A stretch of DNA of 32,339 nucleotides, from contig REDS01000067.1 in assembly GCA_007693395.1 (NCBI GenBank), positions 1-32,339 on the forward strand, given 5' to 3'. The notes under the pieces are model-generated. The model did not search any database, was not told the DNA's origin, and saw nothing but the letters and a program-made list of their open reading frames with translations. The DNA comes from Balneolaceae bacterium (GTDB lineage Bacteria; Bacteroidota; Rhodothermia; Balneolales; Balneolaceae). Below, in pieces: positions 15,323-25,717 of this stretch (positions are counted from its first letter, which is position 1; every line of letters starts with the position of its first letter). The position numbers were made by a program, and so were the translations under genes.

Positions 15323-17797
15323 ATGAGAATCTTAAAATTTGGCGGCAGCTCAGTAGGAACACCCGATGCACTAAGCCGTGTGATGGAAATCATTGAAAGC
15401 AGAAAAGAAAGCGGCCGGCTTGTGGTTGTGGTTTCTGCGTTTCGGGGAGTTACAGATCAACTAATTGGGATGGCAACATTTGCTGCAATGGGGAAAGAAG
15501 ATTTCCGCCCCATGCTTATCGAAATAGAACAGCGCCATATCGAAACAATCAACACACTTATCTCAGCGAAAAACAGGAGCGAGGTAATCACATCGTTCAA
15601 AATGATGCTCAATGAGCTTGAAGATGTGTTGCAGGGAGTTTTTCTGATTCGTGAACTTACCAAAAAAACACTGGATTTCGTGGTTGGTTTTGGTGAACGG
15701 TTCTCAGCAAGGATTTTATCAGCCGCATTGGTTGACCGCGGACTCCCGGCACTATTTACGGATACCAGATCGCTGATTAAGACGGATAGTACATTTGGTT
15801 CTGCCCGTGTACTCACTGCACAAACATTTCAAAATATCAGGGAATATCTTGAGGATAATGAAACCTCGATTGTGATTGCCACAGGCTTTATCGCATCAAC
15901 CAATATCGGGGAGTCAACCACTCTCGGAAGGGGAGGCTCCGATTATACCGCTTCCCTTTTTGGTGCAGCAGCACAAGCAGATGCCGTTGAAATCTGGACC
16001 GATGTTGATGGTTTGATGACGGCAGATCCCCGCAAAGTGAAACACGCATTTTCTGTTGAGTATGCATCATACGAGGAGGCAATGGAACTTTCCCATTTTG
16101 GTGCAAAAGTGATTTATCCGCCAACAATTCAGCCTGCATTAAAATCGGGCATTCCCCTCGTCATCAAAAATACCTTTAAGCCGGAACACCCCGGCACCTG
16201 GATTAAGAAAGAGGTAAAGGAGAAAAAGGGAATAATTCGGGGAATTTCATCCATCGAAAATACATCTCTTATTACCATAAAAGGAAGCGGGATGATTGGA
16301 GTATCGGGCGTGTCGGCGCGTCTTTTTGGTGCGCTTGCGAAAGAAAATATCAACATCATTTTGATCACTCAGTCTTCATCAGAACACACCATTACACTGG
16401 CAGTTATGCCATACGATGCAGACACCGCCAAGTGGATGATTGAGGAGGAGTTCAGCGAAGAGATAAAAGCAGATGTTATTGATGAGATTCGAATAGAGAC
16501 CGACCTCTCTGTGATAGCCGTTGTGGGTGATAACATGCGCCAGATTCCCGGAATTGCAGGCAGGGTGTTTCAATCACTCGGCAGAAACGGAATCAACATT
16601 GTGGCGATAGCTCAGGGCTCATCCGAAAGAAATATCAGTTTTGTGGTAAACCGCAGAAATGAGAAAAAAGCGATGAATACGTTGCACGATGCTTTTTTCT
16701 TGTCCGGCGTGAAGACGATGAATCTGTTCCTGGTAGGAACAGGGCTTATCGGCAGTAAATTACTTGAGCTTATCAGTGAGCAAAGCGGTGAATTATATGA
16801 AAACTATCAGATAGATCTTAAGCTTAAAGGGTTGGCCAATACCCGGAAAATGGTTGTGACGGATCAATCTATTTCTCTCACAGATTGGCGGGATGAACTT
16901 GATGAGATTAACCTTGAAACCGATTTATCTTCGTTTATTTCTGAAATGATAGATATGAACCTGCCAAACACGGTTTTTATTGATTGTACGGCAAGCGGGG
17001 ATATTAAAGAGTATTACGAAGATATTTTAAAAGCGAGTATCTCTGTTGTTACGCCGAACAAAATGGCGAACACATCGAAACAGGAGTTTTTTAACCTACT
17101 GCATCAAACAGCCCAAAAACATAACAGCGGTTTCCGGTACGAAACCAATGTAGGGGCAGGGCTCCCAATTATAGGAACCATTAACGAAATGGTTTCAACC
17201 GGTGATAATATTGAGCGAATTGAAGGGGTGCTCTCCGGTACGTTGAGTTATCTGTTTAATTCGTATGATGGCTCCATGAGCTTCAGCGAGCTGGTAAGAC
17301 AGGCAAAAGAGATGGGTTTTACAGAACCCGACCCGAGGGAAGATCTGAACGGGCACGATGTAGGCCGGAAACTATTGATTCTGGCACGTGTTGCAGGATT
17401 TACGCTTGAATTCGATGATATTGAAATCGAAAATCTTGTGCCTGAAAAAGCGCGGGAAGCTGAAGATATCGATGAATTTTTTACCAAGCTGAAACTGTAC
17501 GATGATGAATTTAAAACCCTTGTAAAAAGTGCCGCTGATGCAGGGAAAAAATTATGCTACATTGCCCGTTTTGAAAAAGGCAAAGCAGAAGTTAAACTGA
17601 AGCAAGTTGATGTTTCACATCCATTTTATAATCTAACAGGCACCGACAATATTCTCGCTCTATATTCATCGCACTATAATGAGAATCCGCTGGTTGTAAA
17701 AGGGCCCGGTGCCGGCGCCAGTGTAACCGCAGCAGGGATTATTGCTGATATTCTGAGGGTTGCAAACACCAAGGCTTACAGTAATGCCGGTTGGTAA
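15323..17797 (+). CDS. thrA: Bifunctional aspartokinase / homoserine dehydrogenase I
   Basis: One polypeptide performs steps 1 and 3 of the aspartate pathway: phosphorylation of aspartate and NADPH reduction of aspartate semialdehyde to homoserine. It is 824 residues, close to the enterobacterial ThrA (820). The kinase domain opens with KFGGSSVGTPDAL (residues 5-17) and includes TTLGRGGSDYTAS; two ACT domains follow (about 315-460; VSGVSARLFGALAKENINI and VAGRVFQSLGRNGINI-type blocks), implying allosteric control by threonine. The dehydrogenase begins LFLVGTGLIGSKLLELI around 466 and includes TPNKMANTSKQEF, GAGLPIIGTINEM and GTLSYLFNSY. First gene of the thr operon. Confidence 0.97.
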   Translation: MRILKFGGSSVGTPDALSRVMEIIESRKESGRLVVVVSAFRGVTDQLIGMATFAAMGKEDFRPMLIEIEQRHIETINTLISAKNRSEVITSFKMMLNELEDVLQGVFLIRELTKKTLDFVVGFGERFSARILSAALVDRGLPALFTDTRSLIKTDSTFGSARVLTAQTFQNIREYLEDNETSIVIATGFIASTNIGESTTLGRGGSDYTASLFGAAAQADAVEIWTDVDGLMTADPRKVKHAFSVEYASYEEAMELSHFGAKVIYPPTIQPALKSGIPLVIKNTFKPEHPGTWIKKEVKEKKGIIRGISSIENTSLITIKGSGMIGVSGVSARLFGALAKENINIILITQSSSEHTITLAVMPYDADTAKWMIEEEFSEEIKADVIDEIRIETDLSVIAVVGDNMRQIPGIAGRVFQSLGRNGINIVAIAQGSSERNISFVVNRRNEKKAMNTLHDAFFLSGVKTMNLFLVGTGLIGSKLLELISEQSGELYENYQIDLKLKGLANTRKMVVTDQSISLTDWRDELDEINLETDLSSFISEMIDMNLPNTVFIDCTASGDIKEYYEDILKASISVVTPNKMANTSKQEFFNLLHQTAQKHNSGFRYETNVGAGLPIIGTINEMVSTGDNIERIEGVLSGTLSYLFNSYDGSMSFSELVRQAKEMGFTEPDPREDLNGHDVGRKLLILARVAGFTLEFDDIEIENLVPEKAREAEDIDEFFTKLKLYDDEFKTLVKSAADAGKKLCYIARFEKGKAEVKLKQVDVSHPFYNLTGTDNILALYSSHYNENPLVVKGPGAGASVTAAGIIADILRVANTKAYSNAGW

Positions 17798-17813
17798 CTT
17801 GAAAATATAAACT

Positions 17814-18761
17814 ATGCCATCAACTAAATCGGTTCGGGTTTTTGCACCAGCTACAGTAGCCAATGTGGCTTGCGGGTTTGATGTGCTCGGTTTCGCAATC
17901 CACGGGCTGGGCGATTATGTAACGGCACGCTTTGTTGATCAAGGCGGACTCGGCATTGAATCCATCACCGGCGATGGCGGAAGGCTGCCTAAGGAGACAT
18001 CAAAAAATACGGCGGGGCTTGCGGCTCTGGCACTGTTGAAAAAAGCCGGCAAAGAGAGTGGGGCGAATATTCAGTTATCGATTGAGAAAAATATGCCGCT
18101 TGGCAGCGGGCTTGGTTCAAGTGCGGCAAGTTCAGCAGCTGCAGTTGTTGCGGTCAATGAACTTATCGGCAAGCCATTTTCTGTACAGGAATTGCTCCCC
18201 TTTGCGGTTGAGGGAGAAATGGCCGCAAGTGGTTCTGCTCATGCAGACAATGTTGCTGCGGCACTTTTTGGCGGATTTATTCTGGTAAAAACTCACAATC
18301 CGCCCGATGTAATTTCACTGCCAACACCTTCTAAACTGCACTGTACCATTATACATCCTTCCATAGAAATACAAACCCGCAACAGCCGCATGATCCTCAA
18401 GAAAGATGTGCTCCTTGAGAAAGCTGTTACGCAATGGGCAAATCTTGGTGCACTTGTGGCCGGGCTCTATACTGAAGATTATGAGCTGATTAGCCGCTCT
18501 CTTCATGACGAAATAATTGAACCTGTTCGATCCATTCTGATACCCGGTTTTGCTGATATGAAACAGGCAGCGATCGATGCAGGCGCACTGGGGTGCAGTA
18601 TTTCCGGGTCTGGCCCATCGATTTTTGCACTTAGCATATCGAAAAAAGAAGCAGAAAGTATTGGTAATAGTATGGGCAGTGTTCTTAAGAAAATAGGGCT
18701 GGAGTATCACACTCATGTATCAGAAATTAATACTACCGGAGCGCACGTAGTAAAAGCATGA
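17814..18761 (+). CDS. thrB: Homoserine kinase
   Basis: This GHMP-family kinase phosphorylates homoserine with ATP. It has 315 residues. VANVACGFDVLGFAI near residue 14 is the family start, and the ATP loop PLGSGLGSSAASSAAAV is around 97-113. A C-terminal GCSISGSGPSIFAL completes the fold. It starts 16 bases after thrA and its last codons overlap the thrC start (ATGA, 18758-18761), so the three genes are one translationally coupled operon. Confidence 0.97.
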   Translation: MPSTKSVRVFAPATVANVACGFDVLGFAIHGLGDYVTARFVDQGGLGIESITGDGGRLPKETSKNTAGLAALALLKKAGKESGANIQLSIEKNMPLGSGLGSSAASSAAAVVAVNELIGKPFSVQELLPFAVEGEMAASGSAHADNVAAALFGGFILVKTHNPPDVISLPTPSKLHCTIIHPSIEIQTRNSRMILKKDVLLEKAVTQWANLGALVAGLYTEDYELISRSLHDEIIEPVRSILIPGFADMKQAAIDAGALGCSISGSGPSIFALSISKKEAESIGNSMGSVLKKIGLEYHTHVSEINTTGAHVVKA

Positions 18762-20062
18762 GGTTTGTAAGCACAAATAGAGAAGCCCGTCCGGTTGGTT
18801 TTCTGGAAGCGATGAAGCAAGGCCTCGCACCTGATGGCGGCCTCTATATGCCTGAGGCTGTACCTACACTTGAGAATAATTTCTGGAAATCACTTCATCA
18901 GCATTCATTCCATGAAATTGCCTTCAGAATGGCGCTTCCCTATCTGGAGGGTGAACTTTCAGAAGAAGTAATCCATGCTGTAATAACCGATGCAATTGAT
19001 TTTCCTCTTAAGCTGAAAAGCCTTGAGAACAGCCATTTTGTACTGGAGCTTTTTCACGGCCCCACACTCGCTTTTAAGGATTTTGGAGCCAGATTTATGG
19101 CGCGTCTGTTTTCTGAAAGTGCCGGAAAGAAGCAGAAAGAAGTTACAATTCTTGTTGCTACATCGGGTGATACAGGAAGTGCTGTGGCTCGGGGATTCTA
19201 TAAGGTGCCCGGAGTAAGAGTTTGCTTGCTCTACCCGAAAGGGAAGGTGAGCCCACTGCAGGAAAAACAGATGGCCACACTTGGAGAAAACATCACAGCA
19301 CTTGAAGTTGAAGGTGTATTTGATGATTGCCAAAGGCTTGTTAAAGAGGCTTTTGTGGATGATGATTTGAACCGGACATTACAGCTCAGTTCTGCTAATT
19401 CCATAAACATTGCTCGTCTTTTGCCGCAATCTTTCTACTATGCGTATGCCATCGCTGAACTGCAAAAAAAAGGTATTAACGATGTGACTTTCTCTGTTCC
19501 AAGTGGAAATTTTGGAAACCTGACCGGTGGCCTTTTAGCAAAAAAAATGGGATTACAGGTTCAGAAGTTTATCGCCGCAACCAATGTGAATGATGTGGTT
19601 CCTAAATTTCTAAAAGGATCAGGATTCTCTCCCAAAGCATCTGTTCAAACCATATCAAATGCAATGGATGTTGGCAATCCAAGCAATTTTGTGAGGATGC
19701 TGAATCTTTATGGCGGCTCTGAAGATGCACTTCGCAGTGATCTTCCCGGCTATTCATATAGCGACTCAGAAACCATCGAAACAATTCTCAGTGTTTATGA
19801 AGAGGAAAATTATCTTCTTTGCCCGCATACGGCAGTTGGCTATCGGGCGGCTTCTGAACTTAAAGTTTCAGATCCGGATGCTCTAACCACTGTTACTCTG
19901 GCAACGGCACATCCAATAAAATTCCGTGACGTTATTGAAAAAGAGCTGAATACTAAACTGGAAGTGCCGCAACAACTGATGAGCGATCTTCAGCGTGAGA
20001 AAAAAACCATACCAATGAGTAGCAACTTTGATGAGTTTAAATCATTTCTGCTTGGATATTAA
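18758..20062 (+). CDS. thrC: Threonine synthase
   Basis: This PLP enzyme converts O-phosphohomoserine to threonine, closing the pathway begun by thrA and thrB. It is 434 residues, the length of the ThrC type found in enteric bacteria and Bacteroidota. The start MRFVSTNREARPVGFLEAMKQGL and GGLYMPEAVP are typical. The PLP lysine is Lys107 in GPTLAFKDFGARF, and the cofactor phosphate region is VPSGNFGNLTGGLLAKKMG; TSGDTGSAVARGF also matches. Its start overlaps the thrB stop by four bases. Confidence 0.97.
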   Translation: MRFVSTNREARPVGFLEAMKQGLAPDGGLYMPEAVPTLENNFWKSLHQHSFHEIAFRMALPYLEGELSEEVIHAVITDAIDFPLKLKSLENSHFVLELFHGPTLAFKDFGARFMARLFSESAGKKQKEVTILVATSGDTGSAVARGFYKVPGVRVCLLYPKGKVSPLQEKQMATLGENITALEVEGVFDDCQRLVKEAFVDDDLNRTLQLSSANSINIARLLPQSFYYAYAIAELQKKGINDVTFSVPSGNFGNLTGGLLAKKMGLQVQKFIAATNVNDVVPKFLKGSGFSPKASVQTISNAMDVGNPSNFVRMLNLYGGSEDALRSDLPGYSYSDSETIETILSVYEEENYLLCPHTAVGYRAASELKVSDPDALTTVTLATAHPIKFRDVIEKELNTKLEVPQQLMSDLQREKKTIPMSSNFDEFKSFLLGY

Positions 20063-20139
20063 CCGGCGCAACTCCGGCGGTAAACCGATGCAGGTTTTTG
20101 GTATCTTGTCTTATCTAATTTTCATTTCCATCATAAATA

Positions 20140-20841
20140 ATGAAACCCGAATTCATCTACTTCGACCTTGATAATACACTGCTTGATCACTCATCGGCAG
20201 AAAAAGAGGCCCAAACCGATATTTATCACTCCTACCCCGAACTGCAGCAAGTTCCGCTCGATGAATGGCTCTCTGCCTACAAAGCACTGAACCATCAGCT
20301 ATGGCTAAGTTATCAAAACGGGATGATTGACCGGCAGGAGCTTCAAAGAACAAGATTTAAGGGAAGTATGGAGCAGCTGGGCCTCGATACTGCACGCAGC
20401 GAGGAAATCGGTTCAAACTACATGCAGCAGTACAGAAAACATTGGAACTGGCTTGATGGCGCCCGTGATGCGTTCGATGCCATTCGCCGGCACTACCCTG
20501 TTGGTATCATCACAAATGGTTTTACAGAAACACAGCAGAAGAAGTTCGAATTCATGGGGCTAAAGGAGTATTGCGAGATATTTATCATCTCCGAAGAAGT
20601 GGGTGTTATGAAACCGCATCATAAGGTTTTTGATGTAGCCACCGAAAAGGCCGGGGTTAATCGTGATAGTATTTTGTACGTGGGCGATTCCTACTCATCT
20701 GACATTAAAGGGGGGAGGCAAGCGGGTTGGAAAACGGCCTGGTATACTGCCTTCACGAATGGCATGGATTCTTCACACCATTCAGAAGCTGATTTTTCTT
20801 TTGACGAATTCCCCGAACTTGTCAGCTTTCTTACCGCATAG
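20140..20841 (+). CDS. HAD-superfamily hydrolase, YjjG-like nucleotidase
   Basis: This 233-residue haloacid-dehalogenase-type phosphatase carries motif I FDLDNTLLDHSS (residues 7-18; nucleophile Asp8, acid Asp10), motif II ITNGFTETQ, a lysine in the VGVMKPHHKVFD region, and motif IV YVGDSYSSDIKGGRQAGWKTAWY. The order, length and ITNGF-x-ETQ motif match the YjjG/YfnB group, which removes phosphate from nucleoside monophosphates, often non-canonical pyrimidines. The substrate cannot be assigned from sequence. It lies 77 bases after thrC and 79 before purL and may have its own promoter; GTATCTTG just upstream (20101-20108) could be a -7-like box. Confidence 0.85.
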   Translation: MKPEFIYFDLDNTLLDHSSAEKEAQTDIYHSYPELQQVPLDEWLSAYKALNHQLWLSYQNGMIDRQELQRTRFKGSMEQLGLDTARSEEIGSNYMQQYRKHWNWLDGARDAFDAIRRHYPVGIITNGFTETQQKKFEFMGLKEYCEIFIISEEVGVMKPHHKVFDVATEKAGVNRDSILYVGDSYSSDIKGGRQAGWKTAWYTAFTNGMDSSHHSEADFSFDEFPELVSFLTA

Positions 20842-20920
20842 CTAAGGAAATAATCTATGATCGGGAGATCATCTTTTCTTATTTTTCTTCACCATTTCTT
20901 ACAAAAATTAAATCAATCAG

Positions 20921-23161
20921 ATGTCGCAACGAACCACTCAGGAACCGGAAGTAACTCTCGAACTTGCAATTGATCACGGTCTGTTGGCCGAAGAGTTCGA
21001 AATGATAAAAAATTACCTGGGCAGAGTGCCTACGTTTACCGAGCTGGGTGTCTATTCTGTGATGTGGAGTGAGCACTGCTCCTACAAAAACTCCATTCTC
21101 GAAATCAAGAAACTGCCCCGTGAGGGAGAGCAGCTTCTGGTGGAAGCCGGGGAGGAGAATGCCGGTTTGGTAGATATTGGCGACGGCCTTGCGTGTGCGT
21201 TCAAAGTTGAAAGCCACAACCATCCCTCGGCCATTGAGCCCTATCAGGGTGCGGCTACCGGTGTGGGGGGGATTCATCGCGATATTTTTACGATGGGAGC
21301 TCGCCCTGTTGCTTCTCTGAACTCTCTGCGGTTCGGAAATATGGACAATCCACGGGTTCGCTACCTGCTTGATGGCGTAGTGAGAGGTATTTCTGATTAT
21401 GGCAACTCGTTTGGAATACCAATGGTTGGCGGTGAAATCTATTTTGATGAAGCGTATGAGGGTAATCCGCTTGTGAATGCCATGAGCGTGGGTATTGTGA
21501 AGGTTGGCGAAACGGCATCTGCAATTGCAAAAGGAATTGGAAACCCGGTACTAATTGTAGGTTCCAGCACCGGCCGGGATGGCATTCACGGTGCAACGTT
21601 TGCATCGGAAGATATTAGTGCAGAAAGTGAAGCAAAACGGCCAAGTGTGCAGGTTGGTGATCCGTTTACTGAAAAACTGCTGCTCGAAGCAAGCCTCGAA
21701 GCATTAAAAACCGGTGCTGTGGTTGGGATGCAGGATATGGGTGCGGCGGGGATTGCATGCTCCACATCAGAGATGACAGCCAAAGGAGGCCAGGGGATGA
21801 AAGTTGATCTGGACAAAGTACCCGCCCGCGAAGATGGGATGACAGCCTACGAGCTTCTGCTGAGTGAAAGCCAGGAACGTATGCTTGTGGTGGCAGAGAA
21901 GGGCAGAGAACAGGAAATTATTGATGTGTATGATAAATGGGATCTTCACGCAGTGGTAATTGGTGAGGTGGTTGATGGCGAAGATGTAACTTATTGGAAA
22001 GATGGTGAAATCAAGGCACAGATCCCCGCCGATTCACTCGTGCTTGGCGGTGGTGCACCGCAGTATGTACGTGAAGCCGAACGGCCTGCATATCTTGATG
22101 ATGTTCAGGGATTTGATGTTGACAGCCTGAATCATCCTGATGATCATAACGAAATTGTAAAGAAATTGCTGAGTTCTCCAAATATCGCTTCCAAGCGATG
22201 GGTACATGAGCAGTACGATACAATGGTACGAACAAATACTGTAAATGCCCCGGGCGCTTCAAACTCCGGTGTTATCCGAATTAAAGGATCGAAAAAAGGA
22301 CTGGCAGCCAAAACAGATTGTAACGGCCGTTATGTGTACCTGAACCCACGAAAGGGCGGACAGATTGCTGTTGCAGAATCTGCCCGAAATGTGGTATGCA
22401 GTGGTGCAAAGCCGGTTGCCATTACCAATTGCCTTAATTTCGGGAACCCCTACAAACCCGATGTTTACTGGACATTCAAAGAAGCTCTTGGTGGTATGGG
22501 AGATGCTTGCCGTGCTCTCGGTACTCCGGTAACCGGTGGGAATGTGAGTTTATATAATGAAAATCCAAAAGGGGCAATTTTCCCTACTCCGGTAATTGGT
22601 ATGCTGGGAATAGTTGAAGATGTGGAGAAGCACACCATGACTCCCGGCTTTAAAAACGAGGGAGATACTGTATTCTATGTAGGGGCAGACCGTAAAGGCC
22701 TCGGTGGAACAGAATATCTGAAAGCCATCCATGGATTAACCATTGGTGATGCACCGGATATTGATCTGGATTTGGAAGTTAAATTACAGGAAATTCTGCT
22801 CGAGCTGATTAAATCAGGCATGGTCAATGCCGCCCATGATTGCTCGGATGGAGGACTGGTTGCCACACTTTGCGAAATGGCAATCTTCTCTGGTATTGGA
22901 GCGAATCTTTCTCTTGATGATCTTAACGGAACAGTTTATGAAAAACTCTATAGTGAAGCACAGTCTGGTGTGGTTGTAACTGTGGCACCTGCCAACCTAC
23001 CGACTTTTGAGAAAAAGCTTGCAGAAAGTCAGCTTTCGTACACAAAAATTGGAAAAACCGGTGGAACAGCACTGAGTATAGATTCATATCTGAATCTTTC
23101 AATCGAAGAACTATCTATGCCTTACGAAGCCGCAATTCCTGAAGCTATGGAACAGAATTAA
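20921..23161 (+). CDS. purL: Phosphoribosylformylglycinamidine synthase, large subunit
   Basis: This cytoplasmic enzyme catalyses the fourth step of purine synthesis (FGAR to FGAM, using ATP and ammonia). It is 746 residues, the short PurL form (about 740) that works with separate PurS and PurQ subunits, neither of which is in this window. Motifs include [39 protein letters not shown] (active-site His and nucleotide contacts), [21 protein letters not shown] and [10 protein letters not shown] in the C-terminal AIRS-like repeat. It starts independently of the thr operon. Confidence 0.96.
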   Translation: MSQRTTQEPEVTLELAIDHGLLAEEFEMIKNYLGRVPTFTELGVYSVMWSEHCSYKNSILEIKKLPREGEQLLVEAGEENAGLVDIGDGLACAFKVESHNHPSAIEPYQGAATGVGGIHRDIFTMGARPVASLNSLRFGNMDNPRVRYLLDGVVRGISDYGNSFGIPMVGGEIYFDEAYEGNPLVNAMSVGIVKVGETASAIAKGIGNPVLIVGSSTGRDGIHGATFASEDISAESEAKRPSVQVGDPFTEKLLLEASLEALKTGAVVGMQDMGAAGIACSTSEMTAKGGQGMKVDLDKVPAREDGMTAYELLLSESQERMLVVAEKGREQEIIDVYDKWDLHAVVIGEVVDGEDVTYWKDGEIKAQIPADSLVLGGGAPQYVREAERPAYLDDVQGFDVDSLNHPDDHNEIVKKLLSSPNIASKRWVHEQYDTMVRTNTVNAPGASNSGVIRIKGSKKGLAAKTDCNGRYVYLNPRKGGQIAVAESARNVVCSGAKPVAITNCLNFGNPYKPDVYWTFKEALGGMGDACRALGTPVTGGNVSLYNENPKGAIFPTPVIGMLGIVEDVEKHTMTPGFKNEGDTVFYVGADRKGLGGTEYLKAIHGLTIGDAPDIDLDLEVKLQEILLELIKSGMVNAAHDCSDGGLVATLCEMAIFSGIGANLSLDDLNGTVYEKLYSEAQSGVVVTVAPANLPTFEKKLAESQLSYTKIGKTGGTALSIDSYLNLSIEELSMPYEAAIPEAMEQN

Positions 23162-23172
23162 TTTTAACAGGT

Positions 23173-23215
23173 ACCGTGGCTGAATACTATAAGTCACGGT
23201 GTGTCATGTTTTTTT
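23173..23215 (+). terminator. Probable terminator after purL
   Basis: ACCGTG (23173-23178) pairs with CACGGT (23195-23200), and a run of seven T (23209-23215) follows after eight bases. It lies just after the purL stop and before the convergent cytochrome gene. The distance from stem to T-run is long, so this is moderately confident. Confidence 0.5.
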
Positions 23216-24008
23216 GCTACCTGCTCCCAGTTGCCCGTGGCGGGAGAGACTGCAGATATTCAAACAGCCCCGAGAGCTCTTCGTCGGTCATGTAGCCAAA
23301 CACCTGCCACGGCATAAATTCCTGCTCCATCACGTGTCCTTCAAGGTTAATTCCATCCCGCATAGCTCTGAAAAAATCTTCCTCTGTATAATCGGCAAGT
23401 ACTCCTCCAATTGTTAAATTAGATGCTTCCGGCCAATGCGGGGGTACTCCGGGTATTTTTCCTCCACCGTAGTTGTCTCCATGGCAGCCAATGCAGGTGG
23501 TAGCTACATAAGCGCCCAGTTGTCTTGGCGTTCGCACAGCCACCGGCTCTGGAATTTCAACAGAGTGATCAATAAGGCGTGCCGGGAAAAGGTGTATATC
23601 ACTTAGTACATACATCAGCCGGAAGGGAAACCCAATTTTAGTCTCCGGTAAATGTGTACTGTCTACAGGAACCTTGCTGCGAATATAGGCAATTAACGCA
23701 GCGAGGTCGTCGGCATCAATAACATTATATTCATGGGAAGGCATGAATACAACCGATTTCCCATCTTTACGAACTCCGTTTCGTATCGCTTTTATAAAAT
23801 CCTCATCGCTGTATGTGCTGCCAATGCCGCCGGGGCCATCAGTCAGGTTGGTTGCTACTAAGGTGCCTACCACAGGATCTTCAATGAAAATCCTGCCACC
23901 TAAATTTTCACCATGACATTCCACACAGGCACGGATCGTGGCAACATGTTTACCTTTTGCAAGAAGATTTTCATCACTATAATCAATTGAAAATGCAGGT
24001 ATTTCAAT

Positions 24009-24017
24009 ATGATATAA
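24009..24017. repeat. Left target-site duplication
   Basis: ATGATATAA, identical to 25331-25339, is at the left outer edge of the IS. It is the 9-bp duplicate made on insertion. Confidence 0.9.
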
Positions 24018-25330
24018 CAGTAGTGTCCGGTTAAAAGTCGAAGAGCCCCAATTGGTTACAGTTTTGGGTCTCCAAGTTCGTGAGTGACTGGTCTGAAAAT
24101 AGCTGCTTGAGCGTCATACGCTCCAGTATAGCTACACTCAAAACTTGCATCATCGTGTGTAAACTGACGTTAAATTGATTGGTTTTATGGCATATTATCA
24201 TGATCAAATAGGTACATATAGCTGTCCATATCTGTGTTTTCACGGCATTGATGCTTTGTCCATAGAATGCTTTGATTCTCAGGTTTTGTTTAATCCATTT
24301 GAAAAACAACTCGATTTGCCATCGGCTTTTATAATAGTCGCCAATCCGGGCAGCGTCACAATCGTTAATATTGGTCAACAATACAATGTTCTGATTGTTC
24401 TGCTGGTCAATCAAACGAACACGCCGCAGAAACTCCGGATAACGATGCTTGGTATTGTACCCTGTCAACCGGATAATCTGGTCGCATTGCAAGCCGGTCG
24501 ACGTATCAACCGGTGTGGAGGATTTTCGGTAGAACTGCAGATTGTTTTTTGCCCGGATGACAAACCGCCCGCCTTGACTGTGCAGATGATACAGCCGCTC
24601 GAAATCCAGATACCCCCGGTCCATAATGTAGATGCTGCCGGCAAGGATCGGGATCATATCCAGGATCTTCATGTCGTGGGTCTTACCATCGGAAATATGG
24701 ATAAATGTGGGGATAGCACCCTGCAAATCCATAATGGTATGTATTTTGATGGCGGCTTTTTGCTTTCGAAATACAGCCCACGGAAACAGCGACAGGCACA
24801 GGTCGATCGTCGAGGAGTCCAGGATTTTAATCGATTCGGTCACCTCGTCTTCGCCATACAGTTGCTGTGCATGGGCAACCAATACCATAGCCAGGTCCTG
24901 ATAGATTTGCCACGGGCGTGTAGCGTTGGCATCAGAAAGTGTACTCAATGGTACGGCTTGCTTGATACCCATGTGGTAACGACGAGTACCCAGTGCGTTC
25001 AGCGTAGACGTCAGATCTCGCAGACTGTCACGAAAGGTCAGTTGCCCGAAACACATACACAGCAATTGATGCCAGCATTTGAATCGTCGCACACGATAAT
25101 CTCCATGATAGTGACCCACTATTTTTTGAAATTCGTATTTGGGAATAATATCCATAAGTTGTGAAAAAATGATCCGGCCAGTGTTCATAACACGTATAAG
25201 ATTAAGAAAATTGAACTGCGTAAACACTGGCAAGCTACAAGTTCAAATCGATAAATAATTTAATAGCAATTAACTCATTGAACAGCAATCAATTAATAGA
25301 TTTTACAAATTGCTTAACCGGACACTACTG
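24018..25330. mobile_element. Complete IS4-type insertion sequence, 1313 bp
   Basis: The ends carry inverted repeats of 17 bp: CAGTAGTGTCCGGTTAA at the left and its reverse complement ending in CTACTG at the right. The element is flanked by 9-bp direct repeats, ATGATATAA, at 24009-24017 and 25331-25339, a typical target duplication. One long gene on the minus strand encodes a DDE transposase whose stop overlaps the left inverted repeat. The element has intact ends and an intact reading frame, so the insertion is probably recent. Confidence 0.93.
24031..25188 (-). CDS. IS4-family transposase
   Basis: The 385-residue protein starts at the ATG at 25188; a TTG 15 codons earlier is possible but less likely. 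It has an N-terminal DUF4372-like region (FSQLMDIIPKYEFQKIVGHY, FKCWHQLLCMCFGQLTFRDSLRD) and the DDE catalytic triad: Asp124 in KILDSSTIDL, Asp190 in IYIMDRGYLDFERL and Glu293 in the YKSRWQIELFFKWIKQNL motif (the Y-x2-R-x3-E-x6-K signature of IS4 transposases). No frameshift is present, so it should be active. It is the only gene in the IS; a long open frame on the other strand is a shadow. Confidence 0.93.
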   Translation of the reverse strand: MNTGRIIFSQLMDIIPKYEFQKIVGHYHGDYRVRRFKCWHQLLCMCFGQLTFRDSLRDLTSTLNALGTRRYHMGIKQAVPLSTLSDANATRPWQIYQDLAMVLVAHAQQLYGEDEVTESIKILDSSTIDLCLSLFPWAVFRKQKAAIKIHTIMDLQGAIPTFIHISDGKTHDMKILDMIPILAGSIYIMDRGYLDFERLYHLHSQGGRFVIRAKNNLQFYRKSSTPVDTSTGLQCDQIIRLTGYNTKHRYPEFLRRVRLIDQQNNQNIVLLTNINDCDAARIGDYYKSRWQIELFFKWIKQNLRIKAFYGQSINAVKTQIWTAICTYLIMIICHKTNQFNVSLHTMMQVLSVAILERMTLKQLFSDQSLTNLETQNCNQLGLFDF

Positions 25331-25339
25331 ATGATATAA
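25331..25339. repeat. Right target-site duplication
   Basis: ATGATATAA, identical to 24009-24017, is at the right outer edge of the IS. In the intact cytochrome gene only one copy existed, encoding Leu-Tyr-His on the minus strand. Confidence 0.9.
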
Positions 25340-25444
25340 TTGATTTTCATGCTGCTTACTTATTATATAAAGAGCTGCTATTACGATTGTAAGAATCAGT
25401 AAAGTACTCCCGAGTATTATCCCAAACCATTTCAAAAATTTCAT

Positions 25445-25717
25445 ATCTATCTAATTAGAGGTGAGTAAGTTGAAGTAACTGATAGATAGAAAACATTCAC
25501 ATCTTGTTTCTATTTAATATCAAATAAAATGAAAATAAAATTATAAAACAAACTTGAGGTACTATTGGATTTTATAATGCTTATTCGTCTTTCTTAATTT
25601 CATCTTTTACGATAATTGAAATTAAATAGTTGGTTCTACGGAGAAATAATTGTGCTGAACGATAATCTGTCTTAAATGTTTCAGAAGAAGAATCTTAAAC
25701 AAAACGAAACAAATAAC
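25445..25717. other. Intergenic region upstream of the split cytochrome and the SDR
   Basis: This AT-rich 273-base stretch separates divergent genes and should carry both promoters. The SDR frame extends 14 codons into it (MFQKKNLKQNETNN) but is more likely non-coding. No palindrome or riboswitch-like fold was recognised. Confidence 0.4.

Larger units (their letters stand above)
23217..25444 (-). pseudogene. Diheme cytochrome c gene split by an insertion sequence
   Basis: The original minus-strand gene starts at the ATG at 25444 (MKFLKWFGIILG..., one membrane anchor) and runs to the insertion; the rest resumes at 24008 and ends at 23217. Removing the IS (24018-25330) and one 9-bp target copy joins QLYH to IEIPAFSIDYSDENLLAKGKH in frame, giving 301 residues. 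Two CxxCH haem sites follow: RACVECHGEN and TTCIGCHGDN, each followed by the Met-bearing region (VVFMPSHEY; QEFMPWQV) that would give axial ligands. The protein would be a membrane-anchored periplasmic electron carrier, about 150 residues per haem domain. In the present state the 5' part hits TAG at the IS edge, and the 3' part lacks a signal peptide and a good start, so it should be inactive. Confidence 0.9.

Noticed and set aside
24175-25164. A 329-codon open frame on the plus strand inside the IS
   Set aside because: It is fully antisense to the transposase, has no domain signature, and its composition mirrors the transposase codons; it is a shadow.
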